A stretch of DNA of 64,000 nt from Leisingera daeponensis (GTDB lineage Bacteria > Pseudomonadota > Alphaproteobacteria > Rhodobacterales > Rhodobacteraceae). The notes beneath the pieces were generated by a model. The model was not told the origin of the DNA. It did not search any database and saw only the letters and a program-made list of their open reading frames with translations. The translations under genes were made by a program, and so were the position numbers. The DNA is taken from the NCBI RefSeq assembly GCF_019801465.1, contig NZ_JAHVJA010000014.1, positions 20,606-84,605 on the forward strand, written 5' to 3'. Each line of letters starts with the position of its first letter. The stretch's first letter is position 1. This document shows, piece after piece, positions 17,318 through 26,468 of this stretch.

Positions 17318-18859
17318 ATGAACAGCCGCCCCACCGCAACTTTGGCGGTTGCCTTCTTTGGCACAGTGCTTGCGACCTCGTCTGGAGCCGCGGTAGCTTT
17401 GGTCCTTGCCGATGTGGCCGCAGGATTCTCTGTGAGCCGGGATCAGGCCCAATGGTTCTCGACTCTCTACTTAATCGGGCAGGCAATTGCGATTCCAATC
17501 GCCTTTCCTCTGGCAGCAGCGATTGGCGCCTCCCGGGCAATGGCGTTTTCTGGAACCGGCTTTGCACTAAGTTCGGGTCTTATCGCATCGGCGCATAGCC
17601 TTGAAGCCGCGTGCTTGGTCCGGCTCATTCAAGGCGCCTTCGGAAGCCTTTTGCCTGTTCTGTTCATGTCCCTGATAATGAGGAATTTCACGCCTGGCCG
17701 CGGTCAGATCGAAGGTCTTGCTCTCTTCGCACTGTCTACAACCATCGGGGTCGGATTTGCGCCTGCTTTCGCCAGCTTCAGCCTTTCGTTTCTGGGATGG
17801 CAAGGGCTTTTTCTCATCGCAGCTCTACTGGCTTTGGGCTATGCAGCAGCGGCCAAGCTGCTTGAACGTCCACAACCTGCTACAGCCGAACCTTTCAGGC
17901 AACTCGACTGGCTGAGTGCAGGGCTTCTTGCAGTTGGCCTCGCGGGAATGATAGTTGCGCTGGACCAAGGAGAACGGCGTTTCTGGTTCGACGACCCGAC
18001 TATCGCAACCGCGTTCGGAATAGGTGTTGCCGGCATACTTCTGGCTGTATTCTCAATGAGAACCGCAACTGCCCCCCTTTTTGACGGGCAGCTTGTTAAG
18101 AGGCCGACATTCGCTCTCGCTATTTTGATGGCCTCGTGCTTTCGTTTTGCCATTCTCATAGCAACTTTTGTTGGCCCCCAATATCTGTCCCGGATACAGG
18201 GCTTTAGGGTCGAGCAACTGGCCTCTGCACTGTTTCCAATGGTGCCGTCCACTCTGTTTGGTGTTCTGATAGGTTGGCTTCTGGTCCGGGCAGGTATGCC
18301 ACGCCTGGCTCTTTCTACCGGTATTGCGCTCTTCGCAGCCGCTGCTTTCGTAGCGGGTAATCTCAGTCCTGCTTGGGCGGCGGATGAATTCCGCATGATC
18401 GCAATTCTGTCCGGTTTGGCCCAAGGGGCCTTCAGCGTTGGTGTGCTACGTTATGCGACTTTTGGAGTTCGGCCGGAGCAAGGACCGACGGCAGGCGGTC
18501 TGTTCAATTTGACGCGCATTATAGGCCAAGTGGGCGGAACCGCCGCAGTTGGCCGGTTGATTACTGTGGCCGAGGCAAACCACTCAGCCACACTGGTCAG
18601 TTCACTTACACCCGCCGACGGCGAAACGATGTCGCGGTTGGCTGCGTTGGCAACTGGGTTCCATTCATGGTCCGCAGATGCGACCACAGCATCAATGCAG
18701 GCTGCTTCCGTCCTCAAATCCCAGATCCAGGCACAGGCGTTCGTCCTTGCATATACAGATGCGTTTATCTGTTTGTCCCTGATACTCTTGGCCGCTGCAA
18801 TTCTGGTCTGGGCATTCCCCAATCTATCGAGAAACTCCCAAGGACGGATCCTGCTATGA
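17318..18859 (+). CDS. DHA2-type MFS multidrug efflux permease (EmrB-like)
   Basis: 513 aa with about 14 hydrophobic helices, the DHA2/EmrB size. AAGGAG lies ten bases before the ATG. Family features include SVSRDQAQWFSTLYLIGQAIAIPIAFPLAAAIG near residues 37-66, RLIQGAFGSLLPVLFMSLIMRNF near 105-128 and the mid-protein GWQGLFLIAALLALG. Its stop overlaps the start of an EmrA/HlyD-like adaptor by four bases, so the two form an inner-membrane pump plus periplasmic adaptor. No outer-membrane channel gene is adjacent. Confidence 0.9.
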   Translation: MNSRPTATLAVAFFGTVLATSSGAAVALVLADVAAGFSVSRDQAQWFSTLYLIGQAIAIPIAFPLAAAIGASRAMAFSGTGFALSSGLIASAHSLEAACLVRLIQGAFGSLLPVLFMSLIMRNFTPGRGQIEGLALFALSTTIGVGFAPAFASFSLSFLGWQGLFLIAALLALGYAAAAKLLERPQPATAEPFRQLDWLSAGLLAVGLAGMIVALDQGERRFWFDDPTIATAFGIGVAGILLAVFSMRTATAPLFDGQLVKRPTFALAILMASCFRFAILIATFVGPQYLSRIQGFRVEQLASALFPMVPSTLFGVLIGWLLVRAGMPRLALSTGIALFAAAAFVAGNLSPAWAADEFRMIAILSGLAQGAFSVGVLRYATFGVRPEQGPTAGGLFNLTRIIGQVGGTAAVGRLITVAEANHSATLVSSLTPADGETMSRLAALATGFHSWSADATTASMQAASVLKSQIQAQAFVLAYTDAFICLSLILLAAAILVWAFPNLSRNSQGRILL

Positions 18860-20109
18860 TCGATACCCCAGCCCCCCGGGCGACCGAAGAGACAGGCCGG
18901 CGCGAAAGTGCGGGGCTGCGCGTAGTAATTGCCATGCTTATTTTTAGCATGATCGGCGCGGGCATTTGGTACGGGTACCGTTTTTTCAGTGTCTACACCC
19001 CCTACGCGAGAACAAATAATGCAAACGTCGATGGTGACATCACGTGGATTGGGCCTAGAATTCCAGGCTATGCCATAGAAATTCTGGTTTCCGACAATGA
19101 GCGTGTATCACCCGGCCAGGCGCTGGTGCAAATTGATCCGCGCGATCTACAGGATACACTCCGCGAGGCAGAAGCTGGGGTTGCACAGGCGCAATCGGCT
19201 ATTTCCCAGAACGATGCCGACCGCGACCTGCTGCATGCGGATATCCTAGTAGCGGAAGCGGATCTGGAAGCTGCACGCGGCACTCTTGAGAGAGTAGAAA
19301 CGGACTATGCACGTGCGGAAGAACTCCGGAACCGCGGAGCCGGCACCGAACAAACCCTTGACCAGCGACGAGCAGAGTTGATTGAAGCCCGATCCTCTGT
19401 CGATCAGGCAACAGCGCGGCTCGAATTTCAGAAGACCCGCACGCGTGTCATCGAGGTTAACCGGGAAAAGGCGGAAGCCGATCTCCAAGCCGCACTGGCT
19501 GCGGCAGATACAGCTCGGCAGCGGCTTGAAGATACGAGGGTTTGGGCGCCAATAGCAGGACGCGTTTCAGCCCGGAACATTCGATTGGGAGAGTATGTCA
19601 ATACAGGCCAAAGATTACTGGCAATTACCCCGGAGAACCGTTTGTGGATCACCGCGAACTATACTGAGACTATGATTGGAAGAATGAAGCCTGGCGATCG
19701 TGCAATGATCACCGTCGATGCCTTGCCTGATGCAATTTATTGCGCGACGGTAGAAAGCATCTCGGCGGCCTCGGGCGCCAACTTCGCTCTCATCCCTCCC
19801 GATAACGCGACCGGAAACTTTACAAAGGTGGTTCGCCGTTTTCCGGTTCGATTGATATTGGACCCGGACCAGGAGCACCTAGATCAGTTGCGGGTCGGCA
19901 TGTCTGTTAGCCCCACGGTTGCCTTCGGCAGCAACGCAACAGGGCGAAGCAGCGCATCGGTTCTGTCCAACCTGCTATATTGGCGTGGCAGAAATTTTGC
20001 ATGTGAAACCGATGTTCCCGTGGGAATACCAGCGCTTCACCGGCTGAGGCTTCCTGCGGATGCCGACGTGTTCAAAACGCACATGTTTCCTGCTGAAAAA
20101 ACTGAATAA
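18856..20109 (+). CDS. HlyD/EmrA-family membrane fusion protein
   Basis: 417 aa from the ATG at 18856 (ATGA overlap with the permease). One N-terminal helix (LRVVIAMLIFSMIGAGIWYGY), then TPYARTNNANVDGDITWIGPRIPGYAIEILVSDNERVSPGQALVQID, the lipoyl-like segment of EmrA proteins. A long coiled coil fills residues ~90-200, with the second lipoyl half VWAPIAGRVSARNIRLGEYVNTGQRLLAI after it. It links the DHA2 permease to an outer-membrane exit. The C-terminal ~40 residues are not family-like. Confidence 0.9.
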   Translation: MIDTPAPRATEETGRRESAGLRVVIAMLIFSMIGAGIWYGYRFFSVYTPYARTNNANVDGDITWIGPRIPGYAIEILVSDNERVSPGQALVQIDPRDLQDTLREAEAGVAQAQSAISQNDADRDLLHADILVAEADLEAARGTLERVETDYARAEELRNRGAGTEQTLDQRRAELIEARSSVDQATARLEFQKTRTRVIEVNREKAEADLQAALAAADTARQRLEDTRVWAPIAGRVSARNIRLGEYVNTGQRLLAITPENRLWITANYTETMIGRMKPGDRAMITVDALPDAIYCATVESISAASGANFALIPPDNATGNFTKVVRRFPVRLILDPDQEHLDQLRVGMSVSPTVAFGSNATGRSSASVLSNLLYWRGRNFACETDVPVGIPALHRLRLPADADVFKTHMFPAEKTE

Positions 20110-20144
20110 GGCTATGGCGGAACGACTATGGCTATCTCCACAGG

Positions 20145-20843
20145 TCAACTGCCTGCAACCGTAGCCGCTGCTTCTTCGATCAGAGCGACGACGGCATCGG
20201 CTTCAGATGCCATCGAAGCATGACCGGCATTGAGCGTGATTGTCTTTTTCGGTTTCATCCGTTCGGCGAACCATTCTTGAGTTGCGGGCGGGATCATGCG
20301 GTCTTCCGATGAGATTTGATACCAGCACGGTTTGACCTTCCACGCTGGCGGGCCGGACTTATCATCAAAGCAGCGCGCTGCAATTGGCTTTTGCGATAGC
20401 GCCATCACGCGCGCTTCGTCAGCGTCAAGGTCCTGACAAAAATCGGGATGGAACCGTTCGGGATCGATCCAAAGGAATCCGTTGTCGTCGGGACGAATGG
20501 CAGCCGCACCCGGGGGAACATCGCGCAAGCCGAATAAGCTGCCGGGGTTTTCGCCCTCGTCGGGTGCGAAAGCCGCGATATAGACGAGACCAACGACATT
20601 CACGGCGTGTCCCGCGCCAGTTATGACCATGCCGCCATAAGAGTGGCCAACCAAGAGGGTAGGCCCTTCCTGCGCCTCGGCGAGTTTGGTGGTTCGGTCA
20701 ATATCGTCTGGCAGTGAAGTCAGAGGGTTCTGCACCGCGGTAACCTTGTAGCCCTTTTTGTGCAGCCTCAGGATCACCTTGCCCCAGTGCGAGCCATCGC
20801 CCCAGGCGCCGTGAACGAGTACGATATTCGGTTTCTTTGACAT
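20145..20843 (-). CDS. Alpha/beta hydrolase (EstC-like, Ser type)
   Basis: 232 aa. Starts PNIVLVHGAWGDGSHWGKVI; nucleophile Ser in TLLVGHSYGGMVITGAGH (near residue 81); catalytic His in TITLNAGHASMASEADAVVALIEEAA near the C-terminus. This small, lid-poor form resembles salicylate esterase/hydroxynitrile lyase-like proteins common in proteobacteria. GGGG-rich ribosome site (AAGGGGGGAC) precedes the ATG. Function beyond ester hydrolysis is unknown. The gap 20844-21313 holds no gene; an unanchored MIYRKLGSTG at 21263, like the start of an aldo/keto reductase, is probably a relic. Confidence 0.85.
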   Translation of the reverse strand: MSKKPNIVLVHGAWGDGSHWGKVILRLHKKGYKVTAVQNPLTSLPDDIDRTTKLAEAQEGPTLLVGHSYGGMVITGAGHAVNVVGLVYIAAFAPDEGENPGSLFGLRDVPPGAAAIRPDDNGFLWIDPERFHPDFCQDLDADEARVMALSQKPIAARCFDDKSGPPAWKVKPCWYQISSEDRMIPPATQEWFAERMKPKKTITLNAGHASMASEADAVVALIEEAAATVAGS

Positions 20844-21313
20844 TGCAGTCCCCCCTTGCGAGGCCTACCGGCATTTCGGGATTTAGAAGCGATGCACAGT
20901 TTCCGGGCGGCGATTTCCACACGCTCCAGCTACGAATGTAGGGGCCGCCGAAGGTTGGCACAAGTCATGGAGTGTCAGGTCGCGGCGGCCGCTTGCGGCA
21001 CAAGACCGGCATAACCTCGAAGGTGGCATACGCGACCGTATCTGGAATTCTAGATCTGACGGCAGGTGGCAGGTTCATTGAATATTTTGTTTGAAGCGGG
21101 TCGCGAGGCATCGGTATCGTCAATAAGTAACCCAGCCCGTGGTGGGAACCGGCGGCTGTTCTCCGGCCTGCAGGCTCTCCTGATGGCGAGGCTATTGGCA
21201 AGCCCATCGTGCTTGTACTGCGGGGCTGGCAACCGTCACCTCAAACCCAGCCGGCCAAAAAAATGATATACAGGAAGCTTGGATCCACTGGTGGATCGGC
21301 ACCCAGGAAAGAG

Positions 21314-21843
21314 ATGGGCGCGACTTACAAGGTTGGTTACTTCATTGGAAGCCTCGCCAAAGGTGCAATCAATCGCAAACTTGCGAAGGCCCTGTTCCGG
21401 CTGGCCCCGGAGGGCCTCGAGATGACCGAAATTTCCTTTAAGGACATGCCCCTCTACAGCTACGACTACGATTTCCCTGCCGTGACCCGCGGTTTCAAGG
21501 ACGCGCTCGCAGCTGTTGATGCCGTGTTGTTTGTGACGCCAGAGTACAACCGCTCGATCCCTGGCGGGTTGAAGAATGCCATCGACTGGGCAAGTCGCCC
21601 GTGGGGGGCAACTCCTTTTCCCGTACGCCCTCCGGCGTCATCGGCACATCCCCGGGCGCCATCGGGACGGCAATCGCCCAGCAGAGCTTGAAAAGTGTCC
21701 TGAGCTTTTGCAATTCGCCCATGATGAACGCGATTGAGGCCTACATCCAGGTCATCCCGGATCTCATAACAGATGAGGCTGAAGTCGCGAACGCTTCGAC
21801 AGAGCAGTTTCTCAAAAACTACATGAAGGAAGCCGCCGCTCGG
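21314..21843 (+). pseudogene. NADPH-dependent FMN reductase, frameshifted and truncated
   Basis: From the ATG at 21314 (AGGAAAGAG upstream) the product reads MGATYKVGYFIGSLAKGAINRKLAKAL and DAVLFVTPEYNRSIPGGLKNAIDWASRPWG, the flavodoxin-like NAD(P)H:FMN/quinone reductase family. At the G run 21603-21608 the frame shifts; the next frame continues NSFSRTPSGVIGTSPGAIGTAIAQQSL and STEQFLKNYMKEAAARIG. Adding one G to the run would give the expected W-G-G-N-S junction. The last ~10 residues are replaced by a transposase fragment from ~21842. The gene is therefore broken twice, unless the G run is a sequencing error. Confidence 0.75.
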
Positions 21844-21988
21844 ATCGGATGCCAAAGCTATACCCCACCGCAAGCATGCGGATCATTATTTCAGGATCGA
21901 CCGATGATCGGCCTGTGTGGCTGTAGAAACCCGCCAGATGCCCCCGGATGCAGTTCAGATCGAGATGCCGATAAAGTAGGAGTTTTTC
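21842..21988 (-). pseudogene. IS1182-type transposase N-terminal fragment
   Basis: The minus strand encodes EKLLLYRHLDLNCIRGHLAG, FYSHTGRSSVDPEIMIRMLA and VGYSFGIRSERRL, the conserved N-terminus of IS1182/IS5-like transposases. It breaks off at ERRL, exactly where FMN-reductase homology on the plus strand ends, marking an insertion or deletion junction. No inverted repeats were identified. Confidence 0.7.
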
Positions 21989-22059
21989 AACGACACCGGC
22001 TCTTCCAGCTCTTGAGCCGCGCCAGGGGTGAACGGCCGCCCCCGAGATTGGGGCCATTC

Positions 22060-22094
22060 ACCTGGTCGGGCTTGGACTGGCAGTGAGGCCGGAC
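22060..22094 (+). repeat. Dispersed repeat R4, copy b
   Basis: ACCTGGTCGGGCTTGGACTG and the next 15 bases match 7216-7250 with about four differences. It lies between the transposase relic and the end of the GlxA-like regulator gene. Confidence 0.55.
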
Positions 22095-22162
22095 AAAGCG
22101 CCAATTCGCTGCGGTTGGCCGAGGTCTGCTTTTACCTTGGCTGAAGCCTACGGCGGCATTGG

Positions 22163-23110
22163 CTAGACACCAAATTGGCGCCGATACTCTGAGGCTGAAA
22201 TTCCAGAGACACGCTGGAAAATCTTGCTGAACGCAGAGGGGTCCTTGTAGCCTACTTCCCACGCTATTTGATCCAAGGGGCGGCTGGTTAGTTCAAGAAT
22301 ACCGCGGGCTTTGGCAACACGGGCCTGTTGAATGTACTGTGTGGGGTTGAGCGACGTTGCTTTGGCAAAACGGCGCATGAAGGTCCGCTTTCCCAGATGT
22401 GCAAGATCAGCGAGATCGCCCAAGTTCAGCGATGCAGTCAGATCAGCGTGGATATGGTGCTGCACCCGCAAGATAGCCTCGTCCCCATGATCGAAATCCG
22501 GGATAAACTCGGTGAATGGAAGCTGGGTGGCACGCGGCGGCTGAACGACAAGAAACCGGGCCGTTGACAGCATCGTGCTCCGTCCAAAGAGGCGCTCGAC
22601 AAGGGTCAGGCCAAGATCGGTCCAGGCGAGAATACCGCCCGCTGATATGACGTCACCATCGTCCAGCACCAGATTTCGGTCGGCTACTTCAATTTCCTGA
22701 TAACTTTCTGCGAGGTGTTTGGCGAAAGCCCAATGCGTTGTCACACGCCGGCCTTGCAGCAATCCGCTTTCAGCCAGAACAAAGGCACCAGCACAGATCG
22801 AGCAAACGCGACTTCCCTCTTTGTGTTGCGCGCGAAGCCAGGCGGCCTCGCGGGGCATGGACTGCATCTGGTGGGGCATAACGATGCTGGGCGGAGTGAT
22901 CACGTAGTCCAAGTGATGGATCTTGTTCGGATGGGTATCCCAGACGCACATGGGCTCCCCGTCTTCCTGGGCACGCCAATGCGTGACCCGAACCTGCCGC
23001 GGGTTGTCGCTACCTGCCCACTCGCCCGCAATCCGGAACAGGTCGGTCAGGCCGTAGATCGCGGACAACTGGCAGTCCGGGTAAATCAACAGGCCAATCT
23101 CACAAAGCAA
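22163..23110 (-). CDS. GlxA-type AraC-family regulator with DJ-1/PfpI domain
   Basis: About 315 aa. The N-terminal DJ-1/PfpI-like domain begins CEIGLLIYPDCQLSAIYGLTDLF and includes the nucleophile-elbow region GSRVCSICAGAFVLAESGLLQGRRVTTHW. The C-terminal AraC HTH reads LNLGDLADLAHLGKRTFMRRFAKATSLNPTQYIQQARVAKARGIL and QIAWEVGYKDPSAFSKIFQRVSGISASEYRR. The start is uncertain: a TTG at 23110 places the domain at the N-terminus; ATGs at 23188 and 23197 would add ~25-29 atypical residues and cover the dyad at 23145. It diverges from the hydrolase gene at 23219 and probably regulates it. Confidence 0.85.
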   Translation of the reverse strand: MLCEIGLLIYPDCQLSAIYGLTDLFRIAGEWAGSDNPRQVRVTHWRAQEDGEPMCVWDTHPNKIHHLDYVITPPSIVMPHQMQSMPREAAWLRAQHKEGSRVCSICAGAFVLAESGLLQGRRVTTHWAFAKHLAESYQEIEVADRNLVLDDGDVISAGGILAWTDLGLTLVERLFGRSTMLSTARFLVVQPPRATQLPFTEFIPDFDHGDEAILRVQHHIHADLTASLNLGDLADLAHLGKRTFMRRFAKATSLNPTQYIQQARVAKARGILELTSRPLDQIAWEVGYKDPSAFSKIFQRVSGISASEYRRQFGV

Positions 23111-23144
23111 GTCTTTTCCACTTCTGTCACTTTTGAGCCTCGTT

Positions 23145-23160
23145 TTGTCATTTGTGACAA
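23145..23160. promoter_or_regulatory. Perfect operator-like dyad TTGTCA-N4-TGACAA
   Basis: TTGTCA (23145-23150), four bases, TGACAA (23155-23160). A related half site TGTCAC lies at 23125-23130. It sits between the divergent GlxA-like regulator and the hydrolase gene, as expected for a shared operator. Confidence 0.5.
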
Positions 23161-23218
23161 TCGTCGATCGCGACCCAAATTGCAACATTGGCCTCATCGA
23201 ACAAGCTACGAGGACCCG

Positions 23219-24178
23219 ATGACCATGACCCAAAACGAACCCACCAGGCGCAAAGTTTTGCAGGCGGGGGCCGCAACCACGTTGATCGCCGTGATGCCTG
23301 CCGCGCTTGCGGCTCAACCCCTTACTCAACAAGAAGGAGACATAATCATGTCCACTATTGAAACACGCGACGGCACCAAGATTTTCTACAAGGACTGGGG
23401 GCCAAAAGATGCGCAGCCCATCGTCTTTCACCACGGCTGGCCGCTGAGCGGCGATGACTGGGACAATCAGATGTTGTTCTTCCTCGCCAACGGGTATCGC
23501 GTGATTGCACACGATCGGCGCGGGCACGGACGGTCTGATCAGACGGACCTTGGCCATGATATGGCGACCTATTCCAACGACGTCGTCGATCTTGCGGCGG
23601 CACTGGATCTGAGAAACGCGGTCCATATTGGCCACTCGACAGGCGGCGGTGAAGTCGCGGCCTACGTGGCCAAAGCCGAGCCCGGCCGGGTCGCCAAGGC
23701 TGCGCTGCTGGGGGCCATCCCTCCCCTGATGCTGAAGACCGATGCCAACCCGGACGGTGTTCCGATCGAGGTATTCGATGGGTTGCGGGCCGGGCTGGCC
23801 GCTAACCGCGCGCAGTTCTTCCTCGACGTTCCGTCAGGTCCTTTCTACGGCTTCAACCGAGACGGGGCCGAAGTGAGCCAAGGTTTGATCAACAACTGGT
23901 GGCGTCAGGGCATGATGGGCAGCGCGTCCGCACATTACCAGTGTATCGCGGTGTTCTCTGAGACCGACCAGACTGAGGACCTCAAGGCGATGAACGTGCC
24001 TACCCTCGTGATGCACGGTGATGACGATCAGGTCGTCCCGATCGCAAACTCGGCCGGGAAGGCGGTGAAGCTTCTGCCGAACGGGACGCTGAAAGTTTAC
24101 GAGGGTCTGTCACACGGCTTCTTCGCGACGCACCCTGATTTGGTCAACGCGGACCTGCTCAGCTTTGTTCAAAGCTAA
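23219..24178 (+). CDS. Alpha/beta hydrolase (non-heme chloroperoxidase/arylesterase type), possible Tat signal
   Basis: 319 aa from the ATG at 23219. The first ~40 residues resemble a twin-arginine signal (EPTRRKVLQAGAATTLIAVMPAALAAQP). The catalytic domain starts STIETRDGTKIFYKDWGP; it has HHGWPLSGDDWDNQ, the nucleophile Ser in HIGHSTGGGEVAAYVA, Asp in MHGDDDQVVP and His in YEGLSHGFFATHPD, as in non-heme chloroperoxidases and arylesterases. A strong AAGGAG site precedes an in-frame ATG at 23348 that starts exactly at the domain (276 aa), so two forms, exported and cytoplasmic, may be made. Regulated probably by the divergent GlxA-like protein. Confidence 0.88.
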   Translation: MTMTQNEPTRRKVLQAGAATTLIAVMPAALAAQPLTQQEGDIIMSTIETRDGTKIFYKDWGPKDAQPIVFHHGWPLSGDDWDNQMLFFLANGYRVIAHDRRGHGRSDQTDLGHDMATYSNDVVDLAAALDLRNAVHIGHSTGGGEVAAYVAKAEPGRVAKAALLGAIPPLMLKTDANPDGVPIEVFDGLRAGLAANRAQFFLDVPSGPFYGFNRDGAEVSQGLINNWWRQGMMGSASAHYQCIAVFSETDQTEDLKAMNVPTLVMHGDDDQVVPIANSAGKAVKLLPNGTLKVYEGLSHGFFATHPDLVNADLLSFVQS

Positions 24179-24201
24179 GCTCATCGAAACGGGTCTCTTA
24201 A

Positions 24202-24223
24202 GGGAGGGCAGTGCTGCCCTCCC
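24202..24223 (+). terminator. Strong hairpin after the hydrolase gene
   Basis: GGGAGGGCAG (24202-24211), a two-base loop, then its exact complement CTGCCCTCCC (24214-24223), 24 bases after the stop. There is no U run, so it is either a rho-independent-like terminator or an mRNA-stabilising hairpin. Confidence 0.6.
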
Positions 24224-24243
24224 ATACAGAATTGGAAAATAAT

Positions 24244-24405
24244 ATGGCTAGTAGAACTTGGTGCAGCAAACATCCGCACGACTGCGCACGCGTTCAAAAG
24301 CAACAAGAACGGGAGTGGCTCCATACACATGACTTAGCGTTTGGGCCACTGGATACCGTCGTCGCTTCAGTGATCGTGGGAACGTGTGTGCTGGCATTGC
24401 TTTGA
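24244..24405 (+). CDS. Possible 53-aa membrane peptide
   Basis: ATG at 24244 with GGA ten bases upstream. The product is polar (MASRTWCSKHPHDCARVQKQ) with a C-terminal hydrophobic tail (LDTVVASVIVGTCVLALL). No family is recognised and no neighbour supports it. The rest of the gap to 24941 contains no gene; parts look like the decayed, GC-rich repeat sequence seen elsewhere in the window. Confidence 0.3.
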   Translation: MASRTWCSKHPHDCARVQKQQEREWLHTHDLAFGPLDTVVASVIVGTCVLALL

Positions 24406-24941
24406 AAAGTAGGCGACAGCTTAGGAGCGAGTATCAGGCGACACTCGGATTGGAGCAGCCCTCCGCCCGTATGCTCGCCTTTGACGCGAAAGCGGCCGTT
24501 CAGAGCATCTGCAGCATTGGTCGCTCAGGGCTCGAAGACAGTTTTCGCCGCTTTCGACGCGGAGGTCTGTTCCTGGGCGACAAACGGCAGCGTATCGGCC
24601 AAGACCCGGGAAGCTCAAGAGTTTACCCCACTTCACCGATGGCTGGTTCCAGAGCGCGCGCGCCAAGGTGATTGCGGCACCGGCATTCGGCGGCAGTGAG
24701 CCCATTGCGGTCACTGACCACCAGATAGGCCCTCGCACCTGCAGCAAGCTGCTACCGGCGCAAAGCGGACGGTTGGCGGACGGCCCTGATAAAGCGGGAG
24801 CTGCTGTGAGTTGGCGCTCGCGCACCAAGCTTGGGCGGCTCTTTTCTCCCGTCGAAGAACATTACTTCCGTCTCTAGTCGAAGCGCCGAGAAGCTCCACA
24901 AGCCAGTTGCGTCGAGCTGGTTGTTAGACTTAAATTTCGCT

Positions 24942-26174
24942 TCACGCTGTGACTCTGCAAGCTCTCAGAACAGAAACGCCGTCAGGGGCGCCCCAAAATG
25001 GGAAGACCATCTGCGGAAATTTCATAAGCTGTGAGTGAAGGAGTATGCAACGGTCACGTTCAGTCGTTTCATGATCCCAATAATGTTTCGACAAAAAAAT
25101 AGTATCGGACCCGCCTAGGAGAATTTGCGGGATGTAGGCCGCCAAGAGATGGGAGTCCATTCTCAAAATTCTTTTCAAGAATATTTGTGACCAACGATCG
25201 GCGCGCCTGCAGGCGAGGATGATATGGGGCCGCCCCTCTTGGTGCATTGTTGTAAATACCAAGCTAGGAAGAATTGAGTGAAAATTCCCGACGCTTGGAT
25301 GCGTGTTTCTGTCAAAATCAACGGGGATGGGAATGACGCCGCATCCAGCAAAAGGCAACTTTTTGAACTCAATGGAGGCAATCGCCAATTCATTCTTGGG
25401 GCCCCACACCTGATTGCCAAGAGAATTTACCCACCTTTCAGACATCTTGTATGAGTGTATCGAGGTTTTTAAATTGAAGGCTGAGGCGAAGGCGGTAAAT
25501 GGGTCTTCGTTCTCCTTGGAAATGTTGTACATTTCTGGCTTGGACACCATCATAGCTCGGGCTTTGACTTCCTGAGCCCTCCTATATCGAATGAAGCAGA
25601 GTGCCCTCCAGAGAAGCAACGCTACATTCTCCATGTTTACCTCCGCATTCCTAAGTTCAGCCCTGTGAAAAACGGACTGCTCGCAGTCCTTGCAGTAGCC
25701 GGGGAACACAGAAGCATACCTAGCACCCAGCTCCTTCATGCCGCCAGAACTGGAAAACGGTGTGATCTTAGTTTGAAGGATTCTCCCGTTTTCATCGGCG
25801 AGAGTCGCCAAAATTCCGTTCTTCTGAAGAGCATGTGAGTTCCTTACTGCCACTCCGTGGCAATCGGGCGTGCAGCAAGGTAGGTCAACGGGGGCAGGCT
25901 TTTCGACAGAAATTGCGATTTTTTGCTCGAGGCCAAGAAAACGTTTATCCTTTAAAGTGCGCTCTTGAACATCCGCCTGCAGTTCAGCCAGGTGCCTTCC
26001 AATCTTATATCTTCTTGCCAGCTTGGCAGCCTCGCTAGCGGCCTTATAGGGGTCTAAAATATCCTCGACTTCGTTCGACAATCCCATAAGTGGTTTGAAG
26101 TCTCGAAAGAGATCTTTTCGATCGGCCCGTACGTTGATGTCGATGTGACCGTAGTCAAGTGTCGGAGGAATCAT
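24942..26174 (-). CDS. Hypothetical protein with paired Cys motifs, accessory island
   Basis: 410 aa, soluble, base composition lower in GC than flanking genes. The middle carries CCTPDCHG (near residue 99), then SHALQKNGILATLADENGRILQT, then FPGYCKDCEQSVFHRAE (near 160), followed by helices ALLLWRALCFIRYRRAQEVKARAM. This layout (C-x-x-x-C, SHxLQKxGxLxxLA, FPxYCxxC/HDxxxF) recalls an unnamed family I associate with genomic islands, probably a metal-binding module. The function is unknown. Neighbours (DUF4238 and Abi-alpha-like genes) make a defence role possible but unproven. Confidence 0.75.
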   Translation of the reverse strand: MIPPTLDYGHIDINVRADRKDLFRDFKPLMGLSNEVEDILDPYKAASEAAKLARRYKIGRHLAELQADVQERTLKDKRFLGLEQKIAISVEKPAPVDLPCCTPDCHGVAVRNSHALQKNGILATLADENGRILQTKITPFSSSGGMKELGARYASVFPGYCKDCEQSVFHRAELRNAEVNMENVALLLWRALCFIRYRRAQEVKARAMMVSKPEMYNISKENEDPFTAFASAFNLKTSIHSYKMSERWVNSLGNQVWGPKNELAIASIEFKKLPFAGCGVIPIPVDFDRNTHPSVGNFHSILPSLVFTTMHQEGRPHIILACRRADRWSQIFLKRILRMDSHLLAAYIPQILLGGSDTIFLSKHYWDHETTERDRCILLHSQLMKFPQMVFPFWGAPDGVSVLRACRVTA

Positions 26175-26423
26175 TTTTTACAATCTCTTTAGTCTTTGGT
26201 GAAAGCACTAGGCGCTCAAAGCAAGCAGCAATGCAATCGCTTGGCTTGAAGCGCTGAGATGGATGCATGCTGCGTCAGGTGCCTACTTCCGCTTTGGGTT
26301 GCGAGCTATCCAACGCGTTTGCAGCATCCCAGTCGTGCAGAAAGGGCGTCATGGGCTCGATCCGGCCGCCTGCTGCAGAAGGCGCAACCAGGTACTTGAG
26401 CCCTCAGCCGTCATTGTCCTGGG

Positions 26424-26468
26424 GGCGGCCCTTCGCTGGCGCGGCACCTCAGGCACAGCCCAGAGCGG
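26424..26468 (+). repeat. Dispersed repeat R2, copy a
   Basis: GGCGGCCCTTCGCTGGCGCG followed by GCACCTCAGGCACAGCCC matches 28500-28544 with about three differences in 45. The two copies are direct repeats that bracket the membrane-protein and DUF4238 genes. The gap 26175-26780 holds otherwise only repeat-like sequence. Confidence 0.7.

Noticed and set aside
22163..23635. 490-aa reading of the GlxA-like gene from 23635
   Set aside because: The first ~170 residues are antisense to the hydrolase gene and not family-like; true start lies near 23110-23197.
24421..24828. 135-aa open frame on the minus strand
   Set aside because: Codon pattern and content look like GC-rich repeat sequence; no start signal or family.
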